From Mariprofundaceae bacterium (lineage in GTDB: Bacteria > Pseudomonadota > Zetaproteobacteria > Mariprofundales > Mariprofundaceae): a DNA stretch of 7,168 bases. Both the position numbers and the translations under genes were made by a program. Below the pieces are notes generated by a model. It was given only the letters and a program-made list of their open reading frames with translations. It was not told the DNA's origin and did no database searches. This document shows positions 1-6,863 of this stretch, in pieces (position 1 is the stretch's first letter; every line of letters begins with the position of its first letter). The DNA lies in the NCBI GenBank assembly GCA_015488125.1, contig WFOJ01000143.1:1-7168 (forward strand). The letters run 5' to 3'.

Positions 1-9
1 AATATGCAT
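1..9 (-). CDS. Start of the gene following ubiA (runs off the window)
   Basis: Only the first three codons (Met-His-Ile) are visible. The call rests on an AGGAG Shine-Dalgarno on the minus strand at 19-15, five bases before an ATG at 9-7. An upstream in-frame ATG (30-28) and GTG (15-13) would give an N-terminus reading MACAGVTMHI, but only the ATG at 9 has a well-spaced ribosome site. The start lies 23 bases after the ubiA stop, which suggests a shared transcript. The product cannot be identified. Confidence 0.4.
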
Positions 10-32
10 AGTCACTCCTGCGCAAGCCATGC

Positions 33-890
33 TTACGCGTATTCCAGAAACAATCCCAGAAACACACTGGCTCCGAGATAATGATTATTAAGAAACGCCT
101 GAAAACAGGCATCCCGTTGACGATGACGAATCAGATACTGTTGCCACAGGGCAAAACCTGCCGCCAGCATCAGCCCCAGGTAATACAGACCCCCCCATTG
201 ATGCCGCTCGCCGAGGTAGCACAGCAGGCCAAACATGGCGATTTGCAACAGCAGAATAATCGTTTTATCGCACTCGCCAAAAAGGATGGCCGTCGATTTG
301 ATGCCGACTTTGAGATCATCATCACGATCAACCATGGCATACATGGTATCATAGGCAATGGTCCACAGTACGCTGGCTGCAAACAGTACAAAGGCGTCTG
401 CCGGTAGCTGATGTTGAACGGCCGCAAATACCATCGGGATCGCCCAGGCAAAGGCTATGCCAAGCACCAGTTGCGGCATATAGCTCCAGCGTTTAACAAA
501 AGGATAGAGGCTGGCCAGGAGCACGGCAACAAAAGCCAGGCCAATGGTCAGGGCATTAAGTTGCAATACCAGCAATAAGGCCAGTAATAACAGACCGGCA
601 AACAGCGCCAGTGCCTCTGACGGATGCATTTCGCCGGTGGCCAGCGGGCGATGCCTGGTACGCTGCACCTGACCATCAAAATGACGGTCGGCAAAATCAT
701 TGATGACGCAGCCGGCAGAACGCATGATAAGTGCGCCAAGCATGAACAGCACCACCAAGAAGCCATCCGGATGCCCTTCACCGGCAATCCACAAGGCCCA
801 GAGCATGGGCCAGGCCAGTAACCAGATACCAATGGGGCGATCCAGACGCATCAAGCGCATCCAGAGGGAAAGGCGATCAGCAAGATTCAT
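33..890 (-). CDS. ubiA: 4-hydroxybenzoate polyprenyltransferase (ubiquinone biosynthesis)
   Basis: This integral membrane enzyme attaches the polyprenyl chain to 4-hydroxybenzoate, the first membrane step of ubiquinone synthesis. The 285 residues match the usual UbiA length. The first Asp-rich motif NDFADRHFD lies at residues 64-72 (NDxxDxxxD, binding Mg-diphosphate). The second, YDTMYAMVDRDDD at about 180-192, is followed by KVGIKSTAILFG, which is highly typical of UbiA proper rather than of protoheme or chlorophyll prenyltransferases. Between them are several hydrophobic segments (about 22-36, 43-57, 94-127, 139-157, 208-224, 233-249) expected for the multi-helix bundle. The N-terminal LMRLDRPIGIWLLAWPMLWAL segment is also characteristic. 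The ATG at 890 has no clear Shine-Dalgarno; Met11 and Met14 are alternative starts but also lack one. The neighbouring TA module is divergent, and another gene follows closely downstream. Confidence 0.97.
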   Translation of the reverse strand: MNLADRLSLWMRLMRLDRPIGIWLLAWPMLWALWIAGEGHPDGFLVVLFMLGALIMRSAGCVINDFADRHFDGQVQRTRHRPLATGEMHPSEALALFAGLLLLALLLVLQLNALTIGLAFVAVLLASLYPFVKRWSYMPQLVLGIAFAWAIPMVFAAVQHQLPADAFVLFAASVLWTIAYDTMYAMVDRDDDLKVGIKSTAILFGECDKTIILLLQIAMFGLLCYLGERHQWGGLYYLGLMLAAGFALWQQYLIRHRQRDACFQAFLNNHYLGASVFLGLFLEYA

Positions 891-1107
891 GGCGGCGAAT
901 CATGGCAATGATTTTCAAAATGTCATTGGTATGGTATGCAATACTGTATAAAACATGGCTGTAAGTTTCCTGAACATGATAAATCTAGGCGTCTGTCGAG
1001 CTTTGATCAATCTACTACGAAAAAGAAAAATACCTGGTTAGGTTGCATGTAAGAAAAACTGCACTACCTTTCTCAGACAGGGATTGCTGAAGGCAGATTG
1101 CGAAAAG

Positions 1108-1132
1108 CCGGATAGATAGCCCGGTTATCCGG
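1108..1132. repeat. Perfect inverted repeat CCGGATA / TATCCGG
   Basis: Seven-base arms at 1108-1114 and 1126-1132 are perfect reverse complements separated by 11 bases. It could be an operator dyad or an RNA hairpin. On the minus strand the stem is followed by CTTTT, which is only a weak terminator resemblance; on the plus strand a run of G follows, so a plus-strand terminator is unlikely. Confidence 0.45.
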
Positions 1133-1215
1133 GGGGGATGCCTCATCAGAGGATAGTATCAAGATGACATGTATCCATGTATCCCAAGTGAAACCAGAAA
1201 TTGCAGACAAGGATA
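1110..1215. promoter_or_regulatory. Cluster of six GGATA/TATCC pentamers upstream of hepT-mntA (possible operator)
   Basis: GGATA occurs at 1110-1114, 1151-1155 and 1211-1215, and its reverse complement TATCC at 1126-1130, 1172-1176 and 1180-1184. In random sequence about 0.2 occurrences would be expected over this length on both strands. The first pair forms the perfect dyad above, and the fourth and fifth copies are part of a tandem CATGTATC repeat (1168-1183). The position 40-145 bases before the toxin gene fits an autoregulatory operator. That role is inference: no regulator binding this motif is known to me. Confidence 0.3.
1168..1183 (+). repeat. Tandem direct repeat, two copies of CATGTATC
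   Basis: Two adjacent identical 8-base units lie at 1168-1175 and 1176-1183, within the putative operator region of the toxin-antitoxin genes. Each unit, with the following C, contains one TATCC pentamer. Confidence 0.6.
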
Positions 1216-1253
1216 ACTCATAATACCCCCGGGGAAAAAGGAGAACGGCGGCA

Positions 1254-1742
1254 GTGATGTTAACGCAAGCAAGTCATTATCGAAGATTAACGCAGGTTAT
1301 GGCGTTACTGGAAAAAGCAGCAGCAGGCCTAAATCGCAGCAGGATGCGATTATTTGAACAACAAACGATTGATGCTGACTGGGTACGCTCTATTGAGCAT
1401 AAGCCAGAACGAGAAGATATGATGGAATCATTTGTCTCGAAATTTAATAGGTTTCAGGACATGATGGGTGACAAGCTCTTGCCGGTTTTGCTGGCGTGGA
1501 AGGGGGAGCATCGCGGTGCATTTATCGACAACTTGAATCGTGTGGAGTGTTTGGGTCTGATCTCATCAGCCAGCCGATGGATGGAAGCACGCTCGTTGCG
1601 AAACAGACTGGTTCATGAATATATGGTGGATGCAGAAGAGTTTGCGCAATCATTACTCCTAGCAGACGAGTTGTCACAAATGTTGCTGCATGCCTGGCAA
1701 AACATTCAGATCTATGTGGAGGCAGGCCGTGCGCCTGAATGA
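1254..1742 (+). CDS. HepT-like HEPN-domain toxin of a HepT/MntA module
   Basis: HEPN-family proteins of this kind act as RNA-cleaving toxins, neutralised by a partner minimal nucleotidyltransferase that AMPylates a tyrosine next to the active site. Residues 111-123 read EARSLRNRLVHEY, an intact RX4HXY motif with R116, H121 and Y123. R and H are the catalytic pair of HEPN RNases, and Y123 is the expected modification site. The rest is predicted helical, with KFNRFQDMMGDKLLPVLL at 63-80 forming a core helix. At 162 residues it is somewhat longer than classical HepT. The start is GTG at 1254, immediately followed by ATG at 1257; an AAGGAG at 1238-1243 lies 10 or 13 bases upstream, so either is possible. 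The nucleotidyltransferase gene overlaps its 3' end, the toxin-first order known for HepT/MntA. Toxicity is inferred from family membership. Confidence 0.82.
   Translation: MMLTQASHYRRLTQVMALLEKAAAGLNRSRMRLFEQQTIDADWVRSIEHKPEREDMMESFVSKFNRFQDMMGDKLLPVLLAWKGEHRGAFIDNLNRVECLGLISSASRWMEARSLRNRLVHEYMVDAEEFAQSLLLADELSQMLLHAWQNIQIYVEAGRAPE
1718..1731 (+). promoter_or_regulatory. Ribosome binding site deciding the GTG start of the antitoxin gene
   Basis: GGAGG at 1718-1722 lies six bases before a GTG at 1729. Both sit inside the 3' end of the upstream toxin reading frame. The more upstream in-frame ATGs (1690, 1714) lack this spacing, so the GTG is preferred, giving a 14-base gene overlap and probable translational coupling. 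Confidence 0.7.
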
Positions 1743-2031
1743 TGATCAGGTGAAAGTTATTGTGCATGCAATACTATCCAGATTTGGCGACAATGCATGC
1801 ATATATTTGTTTGGTTCTCGTGTGAATGATGCCGCCAGAGGCGGTGATATCGACCTGTTAGTTGATCTGCCTGAGCCAGATCAGCAAATGGTTCAACATG
1901 CATGTCAGGCAGTCGCAGACATGCAAATGATTTTGGGGGAGCAGAAGATTGATTTGTTGGTCAGGCATCCACAATCGGTTGATCAGCCCATATTTCATGA
2001 AGCCGTGAAACATGGCGTGCTATTAAAGTGA
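1729..2031 (+). CDS. MntA-like minimal nucleotidyltransferase antitoxin
   Basis: This is a minimal nucleotidyltransferase of the DNA polymerase beta superfamily, a group in which MntA transfers AMP to the tyrosine of HepT and silences it. Counted from the GTG start (100 residues), the core LFGSRVNDAARGGDIDLLVDL contains G29-S30, then D40 and D42 (GSX9DXD, with nine intervening residues where the described MntA motif has ten). The third metal-binding acidic residue is plausibly D75 in QKIDLLV. The protein is near the minimal size for the fold and lacks any extra substrate domain. It overlaps the HEPN gene by 14 bases. A nearest relative could equally be the HI0073-type nucleotidyltransferase with its HI0074 partner, but the RX4HXY in the partner favours HepT/MntA. 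AMPylation is inferred, not seen. Confidence 0.85.
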   Translation: MRLNDDQVKVIVHAILSRFGDNACIYLFGSRVNDAARGGDIDLLVDLPEPDQQMVQHACQAVADMQMILGEQKIDLLVRHPQSVDQPIFHEAVKHGVLLK

Positions 2032-2130
2032 TGGTATCAATATCTGAACCTTTGGCACAGGGGCCACGTAAAAGGGCTACAGAAGCGAGCATGTGCAGTT
2101 CGATTTGTAACTTGCCTGAAAGTAAAAAAT

Positions 2131-2173
2131 ATGGCAGCATGAGTCCTTGAATATCAGATACAGGAGCTGCCAT
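2131..2173 (+). promoter_or_regulatory. Predicted hairpin sequestering the rnr Shine-Dalgarno and start codon
   Basis: The segment AGGAGCTGCCAT (2162-2173) holds the ribosome site (AGGAG 2162-2166) and the first two bases of the rnr ATG. It is fully complementary to two upstream blocks: TCCT at 2144-2147 pairs with AGGA 2162-2165, and ATGGCAGC at 2131-2138 pairs with GCTGCCAT 2166-2173. The only interruption is a five-base bulge (2139-2143), and the loop is 14 bases. That gives 12 Watson-Crick pairs covering the whole initiation signal. It could regulate rnr translation, for example by temperature or by autogenous control. This role is inference from base pairing only. Confidence 0.45.
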
Positions 2174-4382
2174 GTCAGGCAAAAAACGAGCAGGTTCACG
2201 CTCAAATCATCAGCGACCCGATGCCAGAACGGTGAAACGCGCCATCCGCCGCCGCCTGGCAGCGCCGCGTCGCGATAATCCCTGGCAACAGGCACGCCCC
2301 CCGCGCATCCGCCGCTCCGATATTCTGCGTCAGATTGATCTTCAGGAAGATCGCAGCATGGATCACAAGGCGCTTGGCAAGGCGCTGAAAATAAAAAGCA
2401 AATCTGATGTCAGTGAACTGAAGAACGGCATTCGCCAGTTGCTACGTCAGGGCCAGCTTGTGCAACATCATGGCAAACTGAAAACCACCGATCACTATTA
2501 TACCGGCATCCTGAATATTCACCCTGATGGTTTTGGTTTCGTTGACAGTGCCGAACGTAAGGAAGATATTTATCTGCCTGCCGATGAAATTCATGGCCTG
2601 ATTCATGGCGACCGGGTAGAAGTTGCCCTGCAACACCGGCGGGGGCGCGAATCAGGGCGTTTTGTCCGCCTGCTGGAAGCCGCCCCGGCGCACATGGTGG
2701 CGCGCATCGAGCGGCATGGGAATGTGCTACTGGCAACACCACGCTCACGCCGTTTCCCCCATGCTGTACGCATTGATGAACAGCATGCCATGCAGGCTCG
2801 GGATGGCGATTGGGTACGTCTGAAGTTTAACCGTTATAGTGAGCCACTTAGGGGCAAGGTCGAAAAAGTGCTGGGCAAGGGGATGAATGCCCATGAACTG
2901 ATTGACCTGGTGGTTCATGAACATGGTTTGCCCGATGGCTTCCCTGATGCAGCCTTGCGTCAGGCCAGTCAGTGCCCGGTAACAGTCAATACCGGGTTGT
3001 ATCAACAACGCCGTGACTTTACCCACTTGCCGTTTGTCACCATTGATAGCGAGGATGCCAGGGATTTTGATGATGCGGTCTGCGTTGTGCCTCGTGGCGC
3101 AGGCTTTGAACTCTGGGTGGCTATTGCTGATGTTGCCCATTATGTGCGTCCGGGCACAGCGCTGGATGAGGAAGCCCGTCGGCGTGGCAACAGCTTTTAT
3201 CTGCCGGACAGGGTGATTCCCATGCTGCCGGAGGCCTTGTCCAATGGCTTGTGCTCGCTAAAGCCGCATCAGGCCCGGCTGGCCATGGTGGTACGCATGC
3301 GCATGGATGTGACAGGGCGTTGCCGCGCTGTTCGTCTTTACGAGGGTATCATCCGTTCCCGCCAGCGGCTGACTTACACACAGGTCGCGCGCTGGCTGGA
3401 AGAAGGCGATACACAGGCAGTGGACGACGCGGCGCTGCAACAAATGCTACTGGATGCAGCAGCGCTGGCACAACTGCTGTTGCAACGCCGGGAAAACAGG
3501 GGAGCGCTGGATCTGGATATTCCCGAAGCAACGATCAGCCTGGAAGACGGTATGGTCAGCAGCATGCGTCCAGGCAAACGCAACCAGGCCCACCGGTTGA
3601 TTGAAGAAATGATGCTGGCCACCAATGTGGCTGTCGCTGAAGAGCTTGAAAAACATGAACGTCGTTTCCTCTACCGCATTCACCCCACACCGGAAACAGC
3701 CGCTATTCACCGGCTTAATGCGTTTCTTGCGCCACAAGGACTGCAACTTTCCCTGCCGCGAAAATATGGCCGCAGCAGACCTGAAGAATGGCAGCGTTTA
3801 TTGAGAAAAGCAGATGATCAGCCATGGGGCCACGTATTGCACCGACTGATGCTGCGCAGCATGCAACAGGCCAGTTACACGCCGAAAAACCAGGGGCATT
3901 TCGGCCTTGCCTATCGCAGTTATACGCATTTTACCAGCCCGATTCGCCGTTATGCCGATCTTTGCCTGCACCGCCAGGTAAAAGCCATGCTGCATCGGCA
4001 GCCGGATCACACAACGGAAGAAGAACTCGGTACCATTGGTAACCATATTTCCGCGCAGGAACGGATTGCCCAGCGAGCCGAATGGGATGTTCGTGATATG
4101 CTGGCGGCGCTTTATCATAGTCAGCATATTGGCGAAACAATGACGGCAGTGGTTTCCGGCATTAGCAAGCGGCGGGTGTTTTTTGAGCTGCTGGATTCAC
4201 TGGCTGAAGCCTCAACTGCACTGGAACAGCTTCCCGGCCAGTATGAGCTGGACGAACACAGGCATTGTCTGCGCTCGCGGCGTGGTCATACGCTGTTATC
4301 GCTGGGGGATACCGTGCATGTTCGCATTGATGCCTGTGATCCGGTGCTGGGGCAAATAACGGTGACACTCATCAAGGAATAG
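2172..4382 (+). CDS. rnr: Ribonuclease R, 3'-5' exoribonuclease
   Basis: RNase R degrades structured RNA processively from the 3' end and takes part in rRNA and tmRNA quality control. The 736 residues show a very basic N-terminus (1-48), a winged-helix region (about 49-105), cold-shock OB domains (about 110-235, with NIHPDGFGFV at 115-124), the RNB catalytic domain (about 280-605) and an S1 domain (about 652-736). The active-site motif IDSEDARDFDDAV carries D292, D298, D300 and D301; the RNB signature HFTSPIRRYADLCLHR is at 586-601. Relative to the 813-residue E. coli enzyme, the lysine-rich tail after S1 is missing: the protein ends at GQITVTLIKE. The ATG at 2172 has AGGAG at 2162-2166, five bases upstream. 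It is not followed by rlmB as in enterics. A promoter in 2032-2171 is likely but not clear; TTGTAA (2105-2110) with AAATAT (2127-2132) is the best weak candidate. Confidence 0.97.
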   Translation: MSGKKRAGSRSNHQRPDARTVKRAIRRRLAAPRRDNPWQQARPPRIRRSDILRQIDLQEDRSMDHKALGKALKIKSKSDVSELKNGIRQLLRQGQLVQHHGKLKTTDHYYTGILNIHPDGFGFVDSAERKEDIYLPADEIHGLIHGDRVEVALQHRRGRESGRFVRLLEAAPAHMVARIERHGNVLLATPRSRRFPHAVRIDEQHAMQARDGDWVRLKFNRYSEPLRGKVEKVLGKGMNAHELIDLVVHEHGLPDGFPDAALRQASQCPVTVNTGLYQQRRDFTHLPFVTIDSEDARDFDDAVCVVPRGAGFELWVAIADVAHYVRPGTALDEEARRRGNSFYLPDRVIPMLPEALSNGLCSLKPHQARLAMVVRMRMDVTGRCRAVRLYEGIIRSRQRLTYTQVARWLEEGDTQAVDDAALQQMLLDAAALAQLLLQRRENRGALDLDIPEATISLEDGMVSSMRPGKRNQAHRLIEEMMLATNVAVAEELEKHERRFLYRIHPTPETAAIHRLNAFLAPQGLQLSLPRKYGRSRPEEWQRLLRKADDQPWGHVLHRLMLRSMQQASYTPKNQGHFGLAYRSYTHFTSPIRRYADLCLHRQVKAMLHRQPDHTTEEELGTIGNHISAQERIAQRAEWDVRDMLAALYHSQHIGETMTAVVSGISKRRVFFELLDSLAEASTALEQLPGQYELDEHRHCLRSRRGHTLLSLGDTVHVRIDACDPVLGQITVTLIKE

Positions 4383-4469
4383 ACGCATGATTTTACTCCT
4401 GCGACGGTATAAGTATCCAGTATCGCAAACCCTGCCATGCGGTACTGATATGCTTTACCCGGAGCTACC
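4383..4469. other. Short intergenic region between rnr and the hybrid kinase gene
   Basis: These 87 bases show no rho-independent terminator (no stem followed by a T-run), so read-through from rnr is possible. An extended -10-like TGATATGCT at 4446-4454 is too close to the ribosome site (GGAG 4461-4464) to give a normal leader. No strong promoter is seen. Confidence 0.5.
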
Positions 4470-6536
4470 ATGAGCAATAACAATCCCTACCGTGAGGAGA
4501 TGTTGCGCCTAAAGGAGCGAGTGCACATATTAGAGGATGCCCTGGCGCAGTCATCACGCCTTCAGTTACAATGGCAACACACCTGCGAGCAACTGAAGCA
4601 AGCTCAACAGTCACTGGATGAGAGCAAAAACCGCTTCCTGGCCATATTTGAATACAGCACCAATGGCATGATCATCACCGATCAGCATGGCGCGATTCAG
4701 ATGATGAATCCAGAAGCGATGCACATGCTAGGTTGCGACGAGGAAACCCAACCTGAACATATCCGCGATATTTTCTCCCGCTATGAAGAAGATCTGCCGG
4801 AAATGAAAGATCGGCGTGCGCGTCGGCACAGCGGCCTTATCACCCATCGTGATGAAATAACGCTTGTTCGCGCCGATGGCTCACCATTGGTTGTTAGTTT
4901 ATCGTTGATTTGCATTCTGCAGCAGAATACCCCCTTGTTACTGCTGTCCATGCAGGACCTTACCCGCCACATGCTGGAACGTAGGGAACTCCAGGCCATC
5001 ATCGCCCAACGCGCTGAACGTTTACTGAATCTCTCTCGGGCACTGGAGGCAACGAATGAAGCTGTCGTTATCGTCAATCCTGATGGTCTGATTGAATATG
5101 CTAACCCTGCTTATCTTGATATGTGGGGGTATTCAGCCGAGGAGATCAAGGGAGAGCGTGCGGCCATTCTTAAAAGTGGACAACAGGATGATGCATTCTA
5201 TGCCTGCTTGTGGCGCACCATTATGACCGGTGAGGCATGGGAAGAACGCATCATCAATCGTTGCCGCGATGGTCAGCTCAAAGCCGTTCGCCTTTCGATT
5301 TCACCGGTTTTTGATGAGCATCACTCGATCATCAACTTTGTTGGCATTTATCGTGACATGACGCAACAGGAGCAGCTTGCCAGGCACATGTTGCAAACAC
5401 AAAAAATGGAAGCAATAAGCACGCTTGTCAGCGGTATTGCGCATGAGTTCAACAATATTCTGGCGGGCATGACAGGCAATCTTTATCTTGCCAAAACCCT
5501 TTATCCTGATGATGAGGAAATCTGCAGCTATCTCGACAATGCCGAGCAGCAGGGCTTTCGCGCTGCAGAAATGATTCAGAAGCTGATGACTTTTTCTCAT
5601 AAAGACTGGGTGGATGAGCAGAATATTGATCTAAACACCCTGGTGGAAGATCTTGTTCACCTGGGGCGGCTGGCGATACCCGAACATATTGAACTGGAAA
5701 TCCATACAGCGGCGGAACCACTGATGATTCATGCCGACACATCACAAATTCCGCAAATTTTATTGCATTTGGTACAAAATGCCCATGACGCATTAAAGCA
5801 TGCAAAACATGGAAAAATTCAACTGACAGTATCACGATGGGCAGCCAACAGCGACTTTCTCACTCAGGATAATGAACATTCGCCCCGTCAATATGCCTGT
5901 ATTCGCATTCAGGACAATGGCATCGGCATCAGTGAAAAAGATTTACCGCACATCTTTGAGCCTTTTTATACCAGTAAAGATGTGGGTGAAGGCAGTGGGC
6001 TTGGGTTGGCAGCCGTTTTTGGTGCCATTGAACGCCTGGGCGGCATGGTAGAGGTAAGCAGCGAGCCGGGCAATACATGTTTTGAATTGCTCATTCCGCT
6101 TGTCAATCCGATGGATACGCAACAAAAAAGCGCGGAGAAACAGCCAGAGGAAAAACAACAAGAGACGCAGATGCCGTCGATCCTGCTGGTTGATGATGAA
6201 CAGGAGGTGCTCAATATCACGGCAAAGATTCTCGCTTCACTGGGCCATCCGGTAGCTATTGCACGTGATGGGGAAGAAGCCGTCCGATATTATGAACACC
6301 ACCATGACGACATCGACCTGGTGATTTCCGACATCAGCATGCCCCGGCTTGATGGTGTTGAGGCTGCGGCCTGCATGCGAAAAATTCGCCCGGAGCTTCC
6401 CGTTATTTTTGTCAGTGGCTACGATCAGGAATATTTTGACCGGCAAGTCAGTGAAGATGCGCACACGCGTTTAATCATCAGGCCCTTGCATATCGGCGAA
6501 CTAAGCAAAACCATCCGGCAAATGTTACAAAACTGA
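4470..6536 (+). CDS. Soluble PAS-PAS hybrid sensor histidine kinase with C-terminal receiver
   Basis: This 688-residue protein senses a signal through PAS domains, autophosphorylates and passes phosphate to its own receiver. Order: N-terminal coiled coil (about 8-52); PAS 1 (about 53-165); helical linker (166-192); PAS 2 (about 193-300, NEAVVIVNPDGLIEYANPAY); HisKA with phosphoacceptor H325 in GIAHEFNNIL, an NtrB-like H-box; HATPase with N437 (LVQNAHDAL), DNGIGI 482-487, FEPFYTSK 496-503 and GEGSGLGL 506-513; a Gln/Glu/Lys-rich linker (549-567); receiver 569-688 with D575/D576, phosphoacceptor D621 (VISDISMP) and S649. The usual conserved receiver lysine is R671 (IIRPLHIGEL). No transmembrane segment or signal peptide is seen, so it should be cytosolic. 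The ATG has GGAG at 4461-4464, five bases upstream. No partner regulator gene adjoins it; its signal and output are unknown. The stop codon directly abuts an IS remnant. Confidence 0.93.
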   Translation: MSNNNPYREEMLRLKERVHILEDALAQSSRLQLQWQHTCEQLKQAQQSLDESKNRFLAIFEYSTNGMIITDQHGAIQMMNPEAMHMLGCDEETQPEHIRDIFSRYEEDLPEMKDRRARRHSGLITHRDEITLVRADGSPLVVSLSLICILQQNTPLLLLSMQDLTRHMLERRELQAIIAQRAERLLNLSRALEATNEAVVIVNPDGLIEYANPAYLDMWGYSAEEIKGERAAILKSGQQDDAFYACLWRTIMTGEAWEERIINRCRDGQLKAVRLSISPVFDEHHSIINFVGIYRDMTQQEQLARHMLQTQKMEAISTLVSGIAHEFNNILAGMTGNLYLAKTLYPDDEEICSYLDNAEQQGFRAAEMIQKLMTFSHKDWVDEQNIDLNTLVEDLVHLGRLAIPEHIELEIHTAAEPLMIHADTSQIPQILLHLVQNAHDALKHAKHGKIQLTVSRWAANSDFLTQDNEHSPRQYACIRIQDNGIGISEKDLPHIFEPFYTSKDVGEGSGLGLAAVFGAIERLGGMVEVSSEPGNTCFELLIPLVNPMDTQQKSAEKQPEEKQQETQMPSILLVDDEQEVLNITAKILASLGHPVAIARDGEEAVRYYEHHHDDIDLVISDISMPRLDGVEAAACMRKIRPELPVIFVSGYDQEYFDRQVSEDAHTRLIIRPLHIGELSKTIRQMLQN

Positions 6537-6563
6537 TGAAATGGTCCCCCGTTTTCTGAACAG
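6537..6563 (+). repeat. Terminal inverted repeat of the IS3-family element (end distal to orfA)
   Basis: Read on the plus strand, it starts TGAAATGGTCCCCC and ends TGAACAG. It matches the opposite end at 21 of 26 aligned positions with one single-base gap. It starts at the base after the kinase stop codon. Confidence 0.8.
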
Positions 6564-6592
6564 GTGGCTTAGGTATACTATCCGCGTCTGGA

Positions 6593-6805
6593 ATCATGCT
6601 GCGATCCGCATGAATCAAACGCCGAATGATTGCCGGCAAACCGTGTCTCCAGGTTGTTCAGAGCGGTCTTCTTTCAGCTGCCCACCTGGTTCGGATGAAT
6701 CCCATACTGGCTCGCAATCTCGCTGATTGTCTGATCTCCGCGAATCGCCGCCAGCGCCACCTTCGCTTTGAAATTCGGCTTGTAGTTCCTTCTCTTCTTG
6801 CTCAT
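6593..6805 (-). pseudogene. Truncated IS3-family OrfA (HTH_Tnp_1) with in-frame stop
   Basis: The ATG at 6805 has an AGGAG ribosome site seven bases upstream on the minus strand. Residues 1-43 (MSKKRRNYKPNFKAKVALAA...) are a typical N-terminal helix-turn-helix of IS3-family OrfA, with the HTH around TISEIASQYGIHPNQVGS. At codon 44, where relatives carry Trp before the Lys-Lys, there is TGA (6676-6674). The same frame then resumes with KKTALNNLETRFAGN, so this is a nonsense mutation rather than the gene's end. Past about 6629 the sequence no longer resembles OrfA and probably marks the internal deletion junction. OrfA normally acts with OrfB by programmed frameshift; here it cannot. Confidence 0.8.
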
Positions 6806-6863
6806 CTTTATGCTCCTCTCATCAGAAATTCGCAGATGAACACACCTTAGCGCCACCGTGAAT

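Larger units (their letters stand above)
891..1253. other. Divergent intergenic region between ubiA and the HepT-like gene
   Basis: No credible coding sequence is seen in these 363 bases on either strand. The left part must carry the ubiA promoter; a weak minus-strand candidate is TTCAGG (974-969) with a TTATAC-like -10 about 17 bases on, near 951-946, but it is not convincing. The right part holds the GGATA/TATCC cluster, a CCGGATA/TATCCGG inverted repeat and a tandem CATGTATC repeat, annotated separately. An AAGGAG ribosome site for the next gene lies at 1238-1243. Confidence 0.6.

Noticed and set aside
81..407. Plus-strand open frame antisense to ubiA
   Set aside because: It lies wholly within the well-supported ubiA gene, has no ribosome site and gives a Gln-rich low-complexity product typical of a shadow frame.
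940..960. LexA-like sequence CTGTATAAAACATG near the ubiA start
   Set aside because: Only one half-site (CTGT) is present; the matching ACAG half at the required spacing is missing.
1226..1234. CCCCGGGG palindrome just before the hepT ribosome site
   Set aside because: It is a short, low-complexity G/C run without further symmetry; it does not stand out as an operator by itself.
1763..1905. Repeated TGCATGCA / ATGCATGCAT / ACATGCATGT palindromes within mntA, two of them 31 bases apart
   Set aside because: They lie in coding sequence, and GCATGC/CATGC motifs recur through the whole window, for example in rnr, so this looks like a genome word bias rather than a site.
3251..3604. Long plus-strand frame overlapping rnr in another frame
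   Set aside because: It is a shadow of the RNB domain coding region, with no start signal and biased composition.
6674..6676. Possible recoding of TGA as Trp in OrfA
   Set aside because: Other genes here end at TGA normally, and the element is already missing most of its coding sequence; a nonsense mutation in a decaying IS is far simpler.
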